Of a stretch of 64,000 bases of DNA, positions 1 through 10,376 are shown piece after piece. Position 1 is the stretch's first letter. Each line of letters starts with the position of its first letter. Both the position numbers and the translations under genes were made by a program. The DNA comes from Paragonimus westermani (taxonomy: Eukaryota; Platyhelminthes; Trematoda; Plagiorchiida; Troglotrematidae), in assembly GCA_008508345.1 (NCBI GenBank), contig QNGE01000776.1, positions 124,001 to 188,000 of the forward strand. Reading direction: 5' to 3'. A model generated the notes under the pieces. The model made no database searches. It saw only the letters and a program-made list of their open reading frames with translations, and was not told where the DNA came from.

Positions 1-1016
1 GTGGGATGAGTCTGGTAGGTTGCCATGCACCACCTCAAAACTCGCTCGTTTACCTGGACTGTATCCAAAGTTTTAGACACCGGTAGATCTGTATTGATTG
101 GCTAATCGGAGGTTAGAAGTGGTGGAGTGACAGACTTACATACCGTGTAGTGGTCTTGACTCAGGACGACTTGCTCCCAATATTTAGAGAAACGTCGTGC
201 TGTTAGTATCAATTGATCCTGGCGCAAAGCGGCTGTGGTACAGAAACTCCATATGACGTACTCAAAAAATGTCATTTCAGTCTGCTACGGCTAGTACCAC
301 CTCCAAACCCAGCGTCTCAGTGTAACCAGACATTCAATTTTATTTATAGGCACGTCTTGCATTTGCTGGTTTGAGGGAAGAGTGCTAGAATTAAGTCAGA
401 CCATTGTGCCTTGCCAAGATACGTTGATAAACGGTAGTACTGGGCTAACCATTTGTCCTCCTGGAGGAACCACCATGGCATAAAACCATCCAAGTAAACC
501 TCGCATGTTGTAGTACGTGAGTGAACTATGTGTTATTGTTGTTTGATTCTGTTACAGGAACTAGCACCACTATAATATATAACTATGTTGCACGTAGGTT
601 CGTTTGCACTGTAAGTCCGCCAATTCACTTGCTACGTTATTACTGTTGAGTGGAACATAGTTCTTTATGTTTTTGAAACCGATGTTATTTGTGTGCAATT
701 TTAACCAACGCTCGAAATCACGCCCTGTGAATTTGCAGTTCGAGTGACTTTGAATTCGATTTAATTTACGAGTTACGAGTGCTCATTCTGAACGCTTTGA
801 ACTTTGATTCCTTATACATAAAGATGTGAAAAATATCGCTCATTAAGCTAATGATTTCAACTTGCAGTGAAACCCAAGTAGTGGGGTCATCGACCGGAGT
901 TGACACGACAGTTAATGCATCGCCTCTCTAGAAGAAGAGATAATCAGAGCATTACTCACAAGTGATTGTGATTGAGCGTTCACATATAATGATTCAGTAG
1001 TGTGTAATGTGAGATA
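1..1016. other. No gene recognised
   Basis: No exon, known protein motif or structured RNA was recognised here. Both strands are closed by frequent stops. The composition is that of ordinary moderately AT-rich intergenic DNA. Confidence 0.5.
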
Positions 1017-1162
1017 AGTGGTGCAGTGATCAACGCAGTTGTTTCCTGAAAGTGTGACCGGAGTTCCCGTCACAGTCGTCGCAAAAATATGCACTACTGG
1101 CGACCTCTAGTAAGGGCGAAACTCGAACCAACAGCCTCATTTCGAATGGGACTGACTAAACC
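1017..1162 (+). repeat. SINE-like dispersed repeat, copy 1
   Basis: This copy aligns without gaps over about 68 bases to the copy ending near 55928, anchored by the block ACTACTGGCG and a later CGAATGGGAC. The head reads TGGTGCAGTGATCAACG, which resembles a tRNA-type A box. A degenerate B-box-like GAGTTCCCGTCAC follows about 35 bases on. A tRNA-derived Pol III SINE is inferred. Copies share only about two thirds of their bases, so the family is old. Confidence 0.55.
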
Positions 1163-1766
1163 ATCGACATCAGTGTGACAGATGTGACCACTTGTGAGTG
1201 ACGCTCAGCTTATATGATAAGAAAAAGAAAAAGAAATCTGCACACGTTCTCTTCGTTATTCGTAAAGGTCGTTAAGCCATGGTTAATGAGCTAACTGACC
1301 CCCATTCTCACAAGCTAAACACCACTCACATTTGAACGCAGCCTTCGCATCCAGATAAACATTTCGGATGGCCCACTTCAAATGAAAACATTTGACTCGA
1401 GTTGCGCTCGCTGAACAATATACGCAGGAGGTAAGTGATGTCGTTGGTAAACCGTTATTATGTGAGTATTTTGAAAAGCATGATATATGCCTATTGTGCT
1501 GTAGAAAATGTTTGTTTTAGTGTCTTAAAGTTTTCCATCAAGAACGTTGAGAAATCGCGTTAATTTAATATCGAAATAGGTTGACGCGGTGGCTAAAGTT
1601 TTGTGATTTAGTACGTAGAAGAAGTTAGCAACGAATGATTGCCGAATATGCACAGTATAATTTGCAATCCATTTTTCGTGGACTTGTGCGTTCGATATTC
1701 CGTGAACTAGGTGTCGACGATTAATAAGTAAGTTTCGTTGCCCTAGTAGCACACTGGAACACTCAG
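1163..1766. other. No gene recognised
   Basis: Nothing identifiable was found. A 93-codon minus-strand ORF (1525-1806) has no recognisable motif and runs into the inverted-repeat block to its right, so it is not called as a gene. Confidence 0.45.
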
Positions 1767-1812
1767 CCGTTCCCTGAGTGATCTTTGAGTGTACCCTTTG
1801 GAACACTCACCA
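1767..1812 (+). repeat. Left inverted end of DUF4806 unit
   Basis: The block starts CCGTTCCCTGAGTGATC. The reverse complement of the block ending at 4227 starts CCGTTCCCTGAGTGTTC. The two agree at about 26 of the first 30 bases. A second inner match (CTTTGGAACACTC against CTTTGGGAACACTC) follows, offset by an insertion in the right end. GAACACTC motifs repeat in both orientations within the block, like the subterminal repeats of some DNA transposons. Confidence 0.55.
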
Positions 1813-2069
1813 AACTTCCTTGTGTCTAAGTTCTGTGTATCATTTCGCATGTGTATAGGCTAATAAAAATAATACATCTTTTTGTTACTCAAAAACGTGT
1901 GAGCAGACCTATACCCCTCATGTGAATTTTGTTTTATCGAACCACTTCACATTAATAGTGACCGCGCCAAAGGACCAATTTCAGTCATCTTGCTTAATTC
2001 GTTTCTTGGAAAATAAGCACCAATGAGTTGAAAAGGCCGAGGGGTTGTTAGCATGCAAACGCTTACCGT

Positions 2070-2563
2070 TTGGCCAAACTAGCGCGCCAGGAGCGTTCTG
2101 GAGGCAACGTTAAGACACCCACGGCTTTTGTTGCGGGGGAGGAACAACTGATTTCTCCAGTTTTGCAGCACTTTCAGGGTAAGCGATATTTTGTATGTGA
2201 ATTCGAAAATCTAGACGAACGTCCACTTGCAACCCCTTCTTCGGTCCTGGAAAGTGTCATGAGGGATTCCTTAACAGAAACAAAGTCCACTGATTGTGTT
2301 CTTCAGCCTTCCACTTCGACGATCACTCAAGCAGTGATGACAAACTCTATCTCTATGGCGCGGGATACAGGTATGCAACAATTTCATTCAACACTACTGC
2401 CATCATCATTTCGGACGACGTCGTCGGTACGAACGAGAGGAAGAGGGCACCGACAGAAGTTGTTTGCACGATTGCTGTAAAAACCCGCCTATCTTTAAAA
2501 ACCGCCGGCATTATGCTCAGTCATTTAGAGAAGTGTTGCCTCACCTGCTGGGTGGACCTTTAA
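2070..2563 (+). CDS. Uncharacterised exon(s) upstream of DUF4806 gene
   Basis: A 136-codon frame begins MAKLARQERSGG (GTT/ATG start uncertain, no signal peptide). It contains a plausible 36-base micro-intron at 2179-2214 (GTAAGC...TCTAG) whose removal keeps the frame and joins LQHFQ to DERPLATP. A further donor-like GTATGC lies at 2370. An overlapping frame (2294-2563) carries an acidic DDHSSSDDK stretch and runs past the first frame's stop, which suggests a frame break or another splice. No known family was recognised. Its position inside the inverted ends suggests it is either the 5' part of the DUF4806 gene or a second gene of the same unit. Confidence 0.3.
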
Positions 2564-2726
2564 CGTATCCAGTGTAAGGGACTGCTTTTATCATTAAAGG
2601 AATGTTATGTATTTTACCTGGTAATGCACACCTGGAAATTTGTCCGTAAAATAAATCTTACCAAATTGCATTTTTTTACTCGAGCAACAAAACGATGCTT
2701 GCGCCAATGAACACTTTCATTTTCAG

Positions 2727-3911
2727 ATGTTGCATGTTGTTGAGTTCGATTATGAAAGCGTGGGCATAGTGCACAGATCGTGGATTACGCAGCCGGGTTT
2801 GAGCTCTGGCCGGGATTGCCATCCACGAAGCATCACAAGTTGCTCTGGAGTGGAATGACAACACCCACTGGTTCGAAGCTGTACAAAGTCAAGATGCATC
2901 GCGCAACAGGTATGTGCTTTTGATTTTCCTAACATTTTCTAGGTGACTCGCAACTGGCTAACAAATACCTTCGGAGACAAACTATCGTTCGGTCTAACTT
3001 CACGTATGAAGTGGAAGAGAAACGAAAACCTCCAGTGTACAGCGTCGATATCGACTGTTCTCCACCACCACCACAATTGGAGAATATGTTCCATGCATCT
3101 CCATCTCAACTACGATGGACATTGGGGTCAATGGAGAACATCCCATCTTTCTCCAGCCCTATTGCTTCCAGATATGTCATTAGTAAAATGTCAATCAGTA
3201 CGCATTTAGCTCCACCATCGTTGGTCTATTAGCAGCACACAGTGAGGCAGTGTGCAAAAACGACACAGCCAAAGAAGCGAGAGAGTTAAATGGTAAGTAT
3301 GTTCAATACAAAGATGCACCGTGTTCACCAGGTGTAATTGTGAACTTAGTTCTCCAAAACATCCGAATCCGCGAAGAGTTGAATGCCCTACGGCTGGAAG
3401 TGAATGCATTGCGATTCCAACGTGCAGCTCCCGGTACGTCATCCACTGCACACTTCCCCGTGCGATTCCCCATGCAGTCAGTAGGGGACATGCAGCTGCT
3501 GAATATGGATCTGGAATAAGCAGAAATATATACCCAGCTGGAATGTTCTGAAGTTTCCGATTCACAGTAAGCAAGTGACCTTTCTCAGCAGTGTCGGTGG
3601 CACATCCATAGGTGAATGCACTCGTAATGTTATGAGAACATTACTGACGGACGAAGTGGCGAAAACGATAAACTGGAGAGGAGTGAACAATCGCGTCTTC
3701 ATTGCCTCCTCACCGTTGACTGCAGCCGTCGTTGGTATGTTCGATCACCGAAAATCATCACTTGTTTAATGTAGAATCCATCATGAAGAAGGCTTACTCA
3801 GGCGTATCGCACGCAGACGTCAAGGGAACCATTCAAAGGTGGATGCAGAAGGCCAGATTGCGGGCAACGAAAAAAGCCGACGATCTCGTTACCGACAATT
3901 TTGCACCGTGA
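2727..3911 (+). pseudogene. DUF4806-domain protein gene, spliced, two frame breaks
   Basis: Five exons are inferred: 2727-2909, 2943-3182, 3233-3292, 3332-3734 and 3775-3911. The introns are 33, 50, 39 and 40 bases, all GT...AG, and every junction keeps the downstream frame. The N-terminus (MLHVVEFDYESVGIVHRSW, then ELWPGLPS) resembles the entry region of DUF4806 proteins. A middle part is rich in Pro and Ser. The C-terminal domain runs from FPMQSVGDMQLL through FLSSVGGTSIGE and LLTDEVAKTINWRGVNN to VKGTIQRWMQKA, matching the DUF4806 pattern as I know it. Two single-base frame breaks are needed: a one-base loss just before 2801 and a one-base gain near 3517. These could be real decay or assembly indels. 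The molecular function of DUF4806 is unknown. The gene lies between inverted repeats, so it may be transposon cargo. Family call is moderate; splice structure is well supported. Confidence 0.6.
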
Positions 3912-4144
3912 TTATAATTAGGTACTTGTCAAAGTTTTAGAGATGTTGCTGTAAAAATTGCGCCTAATATAACGTATGAATATTGATGTGCCTTCTACAT
4001 CGTTTCTCGTGAACTGGAACATTACATCGTCGTCATTGTGCGAAATTAGATTTCCGTTGAGCGCTACTGAGCTCCGTAGGAAAACAGATAATGGGCGGCA
4101 TATGATAAGATCGCTTAATGGGGCTGCGCTCATTTTTCCTTTCA

Positions 4145-4227
4145 CCGTTCCCCGAGTGTTCCCAAAGTGTCTAGTTAGAACACTCAGGGCTCACTCGGGG
4201 AACGCTCAGAGAACACTCAGGGAACGG
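4145..4227 (-). repeat. Right inverted end of DUF4806 unit, itself a foldback
   Basis: The block starts CCGTTCCCCGAGTGTTC and ends GAACACTCAGGGAACGG, so its own ends are inverted repeats with one mismatch in 17. It holds three further copies of a CACTC(A/G)GGG-type motif. Its outer 30 bases are the inverted match of the block at 1767. No flanking target duplication was found. Confidence 0.55.
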
Positions 4228-7200
4228 TCGTTCTACCATGGTGAGATCAACCCCACATGTAAGTGGAAACCACTGAGATTTGGGGATGCCGTGGTTAAGT
4301 AGATAAGGCCGCAGCTGGTGACTTCCAAACATAACGCGGACATAATTTGGCGTGATCTGCTTGCAGTATACATTGCTTACTGTAATCGGGCGTAAGCTGG
4401 TTTGGCATTATGGTAAAAGGGAAATCGGCGGGTTTGTGGAGTTAAACGAACCCTCTTGGAGGTAGAACCTCATATACTTTCCAAAAAGCAAAGTAGATGA
4501 ATGGGAAGCGACGTATGCTACCGTATGAAGCCTTTCGGGGCGAACAGCTGAGGTGTTCGCCGGACAGTCAGCCTACGTGCATCCTATAGTCACAACGCCA
4601 CGACGTATTATTGGACGCACTGACGTCTGTGCTTGACGGTTAGCCTACGTACACCTTATAACCACAATGCCGTGACGTGGAAATGATATTAAAGTGTTGA
4701 GACACATTTAGTATATGTACATCATTATCTGGAATATCCCGTTCGAACCAGAAACTGATATAGCATCAGGCTACAGCGGCGATTGTGAAGTAATAGAGGA
4801 CCTACTTGTGGTGGTTGGTCCCATTGGGAAGCCGTCTAATAACTGCACTTTCTGTTTCCGTGCGAATCACTTGTGTGTATCCATTATTTTTGACTCTATA
4901 TGAATCAAGATTTGTAGAAGACCTGCAACATCAATATACGCTAACCCACTTACTTATTGCCGGAGGTTTCAACCGATGACGGATGTTGCACATTCCCATG
5001 GTCGTTATATACTTGCTATAAACTTACGTAGCATGCTGCTTCAACTCGGTAGTCGGGGCGTTGTACTTGAAAAATGCCTCGAGTTGTTTACTTCACTTCC
5101 CGTGAGCCGACGATCCGTTGGACGCGCATCGTACAGGAAGGCAGTTATGTCGTGGTTGTGCTTCACTGTGAAAGAACTAACAACCAACTCGGTTCTTCTC
5201 CTAACCGTGTTGAAACTTGATTGACAGCACTTGCCGCGGGGACTGTGCAATCGGAAGTATGTAAGCTCAACTCAACAAACACGTCGCTTGTATTTTAGAC
5301 ACTGGAACGCCACCTATCACGTGAACTCAGCGGCAATCACACTCAAATTATCATACTTTCAGTGTCCACTGCCTGATTTTCTGCTTGAACCAAGCAGATC
5401 CTTCGTATATCTATCTAAGCAAGATTTGAGCTCGCTGGGGATCACAAATTCCCGATCCTGGAAGACATCTTTGAAGCTCTGTGAATAATCTGCCACCGAT
5501 AAAGGAATGTAGGATTAAACCGTATTCCCCTGTCTTAAGTCGACAGAAAATGCATCAAGGCATATTCCATCAGATTTACACATCATGCATCATCTATCAA
5601 CAACGGGCGATTAAATTTCAATCAAGCATAAAAAACTACTTCACATGGAAGCGCAATCATAACGTCACAACATCTACCATCGGTAATTTCAATCTAGGCG
5701 CAAAATGAAGGACAAACTGATTTACGGTGTACTAAAACAAGACGTTTAAACTCTCGTGATACCTTCTGTCATGAGTAATTTTCAAGTTCGTGGGAGCTAC
5801 CACGGAACTATCACCCGATATTCAATTATGCCTCATTTTACGGTCGTTAAACGGCCGATTTTACCACTCACGGATGAATTTTATCGTCTCGCCCTTATTA
5901 AAACCCATCGGCAATGTATACCCCCCGTCCGGACCAGAATTTACACCCTGGCCACCATGATTTTCAGACCAGCGTGGTAAACAGTGCCAACAACTTCATA
6001 ACAAATATGACCGAATGATAATACCCAAACGCTCAACCGCAATCTTATGTGAGTAGTGTTGAGCTTGCTTGGAATATAAACGTAAATATCCTGTTCAGCC
6101 CGAACAAAAACTCCGTGATCAGGACTTCTCATTTGGGTTAAAGTTGCCGTCTTTATTGAATGGAGTGAACATGCTTTAAATTTCTCTCCAGCCTCCGATT
6201 TCATTGCATTACGCTTTTTCACAGTATCCAATTCTCTGACAAGTTGAGTGAGCCGCAGAAGAAGAAAAAGTCAAGTGTCGTTTGTTACTAGATAAGGAAA
6301 ACCGAGATATCTGTGGTTTTCCACTTTGCTTTCAAACTTGAGCTGTGCAATGTAATGTGGGAGGTTAACAACATACTAATCAAGAAAATCAATGTCATCA
6401 GAGCCGCTGGACTTCCATTACGTTGTTATTATTTACCGATTGTTGCTTTCGCTAAGTTATGTTGATTCGTTTTGAAATTGATGTTAAAAGGTGACCTTAG
6501 GCTTTGCTGTCTTCCCTTTGCCCCCATTTAGTCCGAGAATTGTAAACTTCTAAATACCGAAATTAGACATTGTTCTTCCGTATTTTTTCTAGAGCAGCTT
6601 ATGATTTTCGTCGTTTCTCGATGCACGAACAGTCGTTTTTCCTGACTCAACCAGTGACCATTTGTTTGGGTGAGCTCAACCCGTATTATCGTCTACCATT
6701 GTTGATCCGTGCCTGGTTGTCGATTTGTTGTACGATTACCTTCTTTGTTTGATTTCTGAGGATTCTCACGTTCAAGGTGAGATTCCCAAGTTTCTTGCAC
6801 ACTGATTCGACTAGTACCGTATTAAATCCAGTTATTGCGAGCACCTCCTCATTAACCGTTTTGAGGATAGATTATCTCTGCCAGTGATTATCGAAAGAGG
6901 CATTAACCGGGTTAATAGTTCACGCGTAACTCGCTGAGAACTTGAATCGCTAGTGAAGGATTCAACACCAACCATTCCACTTAGGTCAATTTTGTGAGAA
7001 CATATTTGCAGTATTAAGCAAGCCATTTGAAAAGTGCTTTATTGCAACATCTGTAGGCCAAAATATGTGCGAATAGTAAGTTTGGAAGACAGCTGTCCAA
7101 CTTTGTATTTCATTAACCTGATCAAAACTTTGTTGAAAACGTGAATGCTCGTGAGTTTTGTAGTTGTACAAATGCTCAGCTTACGCACCTATCTCACGCT

Positions 7201-8106
7201 GTCAAATCGAGATTGTGTAAATTCTTATTATTTGCTATAGTTCACAGTTGTTTAGTTCTTAGTATTCAAAAAGGTCCCAAATCTGGCATTCCTTCTATCA
7301 CTTTCACAACGATTAATTAATTAGATTGACTTCATCATATTTTGTTTCTGAAGGATGACAGTATCCTTCTGGAAACATGACGTAACGCAACATCTTTGAC
7401 GTACCCACCCCTTCACGTTGGTCTTACATTCATCCTGTGTGAACTCTACTAAAAGAGTGTATATTGCAAATATGCAGATGTGTCAACTTTTGACTTTGCT
7501 ACGCTGTAATTCTCGTAGACCTGCCGCATAATTCCCAGACGTAGTTCGCAATATATTTTTCTCAGCCAAGCTTTTCTAACTAATAGGTCCTGCATTGTTA
7601 TCACCGGGCACTGGTTTGTGAATACAGTCCGTGTCAAACGGATTAAAACGAGGAACACATGTATGGGCTATTCGTGTTACAGCCTCAACGTGTGCCGGGT
7701 CGAACGGAATTTTACTACCGGAAAGCTTATGTATTACCGACGAGGTAATTTTCTATACTAACTGCCTATATATTCTTCAGTGTTCATCTCAAGAAAGGTG
7801 AACAAATTGTTCGATGGGAAGTTACAATCCAAATTAGAACAACATCCATTCTAGCCAACGATCAGAACAACAATAGGTGCATGTTCAATTTTTATTCAAG
7901 TGAACAAGCTGTAGTTCAAACTTCTGGGGGTCGAATGGCTAAGTCACTCGGAAAGTGCATGATAGTACCAAAATAACCAATCAGAAATACCGGGTAAAAT
8001 TTGGTTCTCGTTTATCTAACTGGAGACAACATTTATTACAAGCGGATGTAACGGGCGTTTGCATACGTTAATTTGGTCGGGCTTTCTATGTAGTTGCTGG
8101 CGCACT
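4228..8106. other. No gene recognised
   Basis: ORFs here are short (up to 96 codons), overlap between strands and lack motifs. No retrotransposon protein was recognised. The only structure seen is a two-unit degenerate tandem repeat near 4565-4678. Confidence 0.4.
4565..4678 (+). repeat. Degenerate two-unit tandem repeat
   Basis: Two ~43-base units start about 70 bases apart. Both contain AGCCTACGT, then CAT/CAC-CTTATA-like sequence, ACCACAA-like sequence and GACGT. Unit 1 is at about 4565-4606 and unit 2 at about 4635-4678. It could be a remnant of a longer minisatellite or part of an untranslated region of an unrecognised element. Confidence 0.5.
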
Positions 8107-8237
8107 TGCTAACATGGTTGACCCATTAAATCACAGTTTGTGTTCTGACCCCGGCCGTGGCGGGGATTGCCACTACTGGTGAGCCCCGAAAGCGGGGAAA
8201 TTTGAGTGTAGTGATTCCGTTGGAAAGAGGCTGGTTG
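8107..8237 (+). repeat. SINE-like dispersed repeat, copy 2
   Basis: The start CTAACATGGTTGACCCATTAAA parallels TCAACATGGTTGCCTCATTGAA of the copy near 55801. TTCTGACCCCGG corresponds to TTCTAATCCGGG, and CTACTGGTGAGC with TTGAGTGTAG follow in the same order and spacing. This copy is GC-rich in the middle. It is the second of four copies found on the + strand. Confidence 0.55.
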
Positions 8238-8959
8238 AATAGTCTATGAGAATACGACAGATGCGTTTAACTGTCGGTGACCTTCAAGTAATCGCAACAC
8301 CGGAAAACTCAGTTGTGATTATTACGTCTGTTGATCCACAACCGGAATGTCAGACTCAAAGCGCCACGTCCGCTTGTTTTGGGAAGGTTTTTACACCGAC
8401 ACTACCGTACATTCGTTGTAATAATACTGTTTCACTTTCTTTAAGATGCATCGGTTATTTTGCTACCCGGTGACTTCACACAGACCAGAGGAACATCATA
8501 AATTCCAAGTGATGACCGAATTTTGAACGAGTTCATTATTTTGTGAGGAAAAGTGACGCGTTCACTGGTGATGTACACAAACCGAGGGTTAGCCAACCGC
8601 AAATTCATGTCAGTTTAAGAGAGTTGTACTTAACCTTCAAGACTCCGATGGTTGCAGCTTGATCAGCAGCAGCGGCGTAACACTGGCTTGTCTACCAATT
8701 CAGCAGCGGAAACGAATGGCATTTCCTGTAAAGCACATCGAAAAATGCAGACTACTTTGAAAATGTACCACGTCCAGTAGTATTGTATTTACTTTACACA
8801 TCTTTTAAGTTAGCACCATTGCTCCTGATGTAAGCACTGGGCTAAGTAACATTTTCGAACGCTCTCCCATTCCTTCCGTTAAATTCAAATTAGCAAAACC
8901 TAAACTAGAAGCAAACTGACTGCAGAAAATGTTGTAGTGTAGGTATCCTAAAAGTTAAT
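8238..8959. other. No gene recognised
   Basis: Only a 75-codon frame without motifs (8246-8473) is open. Nothing else was identified on either strand. Confidence 0.4.
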
Positions 8960-8985
8960 GAACGTAATCTGCACGAATCATTCCA

Positions 8986-9225
8986 GTGTATGCGGACTTT
9001 GCAGACGAGGAAACAGAAACATTCGACACCGTTACTGAGGAATTCAAAAACTTTTTATCCGAAGACCACATGAAGTACGCGATACAGAGATTGAAAACGT
9101 GGAGAACAAAGGTTGATAATGTACGCAAATATTCACATGGTGATACTAAACTTGTACTGTTGCCAAGAATTCACCCAAAAACGAGAAAAATGTGTTACTT
9201 TAATGCACGACGAGGGCTCTGTTAA
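8986..9225 (+). CDS. Orphan ORF, possible exon or LINE linker
   Basis: The 79-codon frame is charged (EETETFDTVTEEFKNFLSED, then a Lys/Arg-rich half ending KMCYFNARRGLC). An acceptor-like CATTCCAG stands directly before it, so it could be an exon. It also lies 80 bases before a CR1-like reverse transcriptase fragment on the same strand, so it may be LINE linker sequence. No family was recognised. Confidence 0.25.
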   Translation: MYADFADEETETFDTVTEEFKNFLSEDHMKYAIQRLKTWRTKVDNVRKYSHGDTKLVLLPRIHPKTRKMCYFNARRGLC

Positions 9226-9299
9226 CTGAAATAACCATAAGATCCGAACGACTAGACTAGAAGCGACCTACCGTAAGATTCTTCAAGAATCGGTCATTG

Positions 9300-9960
9300 A
9301 TTTAACAGTGCTCCTCTATAATCTGTTCAAACAGGCACATCAGACCTGCACTCTCCTGGAGGCATGAAAAAAGATCCTCGTCATACCCACGTCCATGATA
9401 GACGACTGTCAATCTTCTGCTGAGTATCGGCAGATTAGTCTCATCAACGTTCGATGCAAGGTAATTGACCGTCTGTTAGAACTCACTGTCTTTAAGAACT
9501 CTTCCTGCTGACGTTTACCCCCCACTCAGCATGGCTTATTTCCCGACGAATCATGCATTGTCGATGTGTTGACCTCCACTGAAAGCCCAACAGAGGCCAA
9601 ACACAATGGCCGCATCTCCGGTACTGTCTTCCTTGACTTTCCAAAGCCACTGACCGTGACCCACACGGTCCTCTTGTGTAAGAGCCATAAAATTATGGCA
9701 CTCAGAGAGAGGTTCTTCGGTAAATTACATCCTTTCCAAATAGCAGAACTTTCGGAGTAGAAACAGGATAAGACACTTCTTCCTTCACGATCTCCGCCGG
9801 AGTTCCCCAAGGATCCGTACTCGCCACTGAACGTGTCCATCAAGTGGCCACCAAAATTTACTCGCTTGCGGCAACCCTCTTACGGATCTCGACTTTAAAT
9901 TTCCCATCTTCAGCCACTTGGGTTTTGAAAAATCCGAAGTAATTTTAGCCCGATACATTC
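9300..9960 (+). mobile_element. CR1-like LINE, RT fused to C-terminal domain by deletion
   Basis: Broken frames carry reverse transcriptase blocks: YRQISLINVRCKVIDRLLE, then QHGLFPDESCIVDVL, then VFLDFPKPLTVTHTVLL, and finally AGVPQGSVLAT (about 9791-9823). The sequence then jumps directly to the post-RT domain (ERVHQVATKIYSLAATL), which elsewhere in the window lies well after the catalytic motif. The part holding the catalytic Asp pair is therefore deleted. Several stops and frameshifts are present. The element is non-functional. The LINE assignment is firm; the clade (CR1-like) is inferred from motif style. Confidence 0.7.
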
Positions 9961-10376
9961 TTTCTCCAGCGCAAGACCATGGAGCAGTGCTTCAACTTAG
10001 CGGCTGATAACCCTCGGGTAGTCACAACAAGCAGCTCCACACATTGTCAACAAAATGCAAGGCAGCAGAAACCACAAAAAATGGTGCACTCGCAGCACAC
10101 ATTGAACATTGACAGAATAAGTTGCAAGGATTGCCGCAATTCGTCATCATTCACGCTGTTAGCTGCTCCACTAAATCGACTTAAACTACGAACAACGTCT
10201 GAGAATGCAGTGTATATTCACACTACCGGCCGTTTCGTTGGATCGATTTAAACTATGGTAAGCATCGGGAGACGCAATATGCGCGAACAATATTATCTGC
10301 CCTTCCGAAAAACAGGTAAAAGTAACATATCTAAGACGTAATCAGAAACATGGATTCGAATCGTTCGAGTTGTATG
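9961..10376. other. No gene recognised; carries a 36-base motif
   Basis: A 90-codon frame (9979-10251) shows no motif. The last 37 bases, ending GTTCGAGTTGTATG, resemble a segment inside the neighbouring duplicated block at about 11008-11045. Confidence 0.4.
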
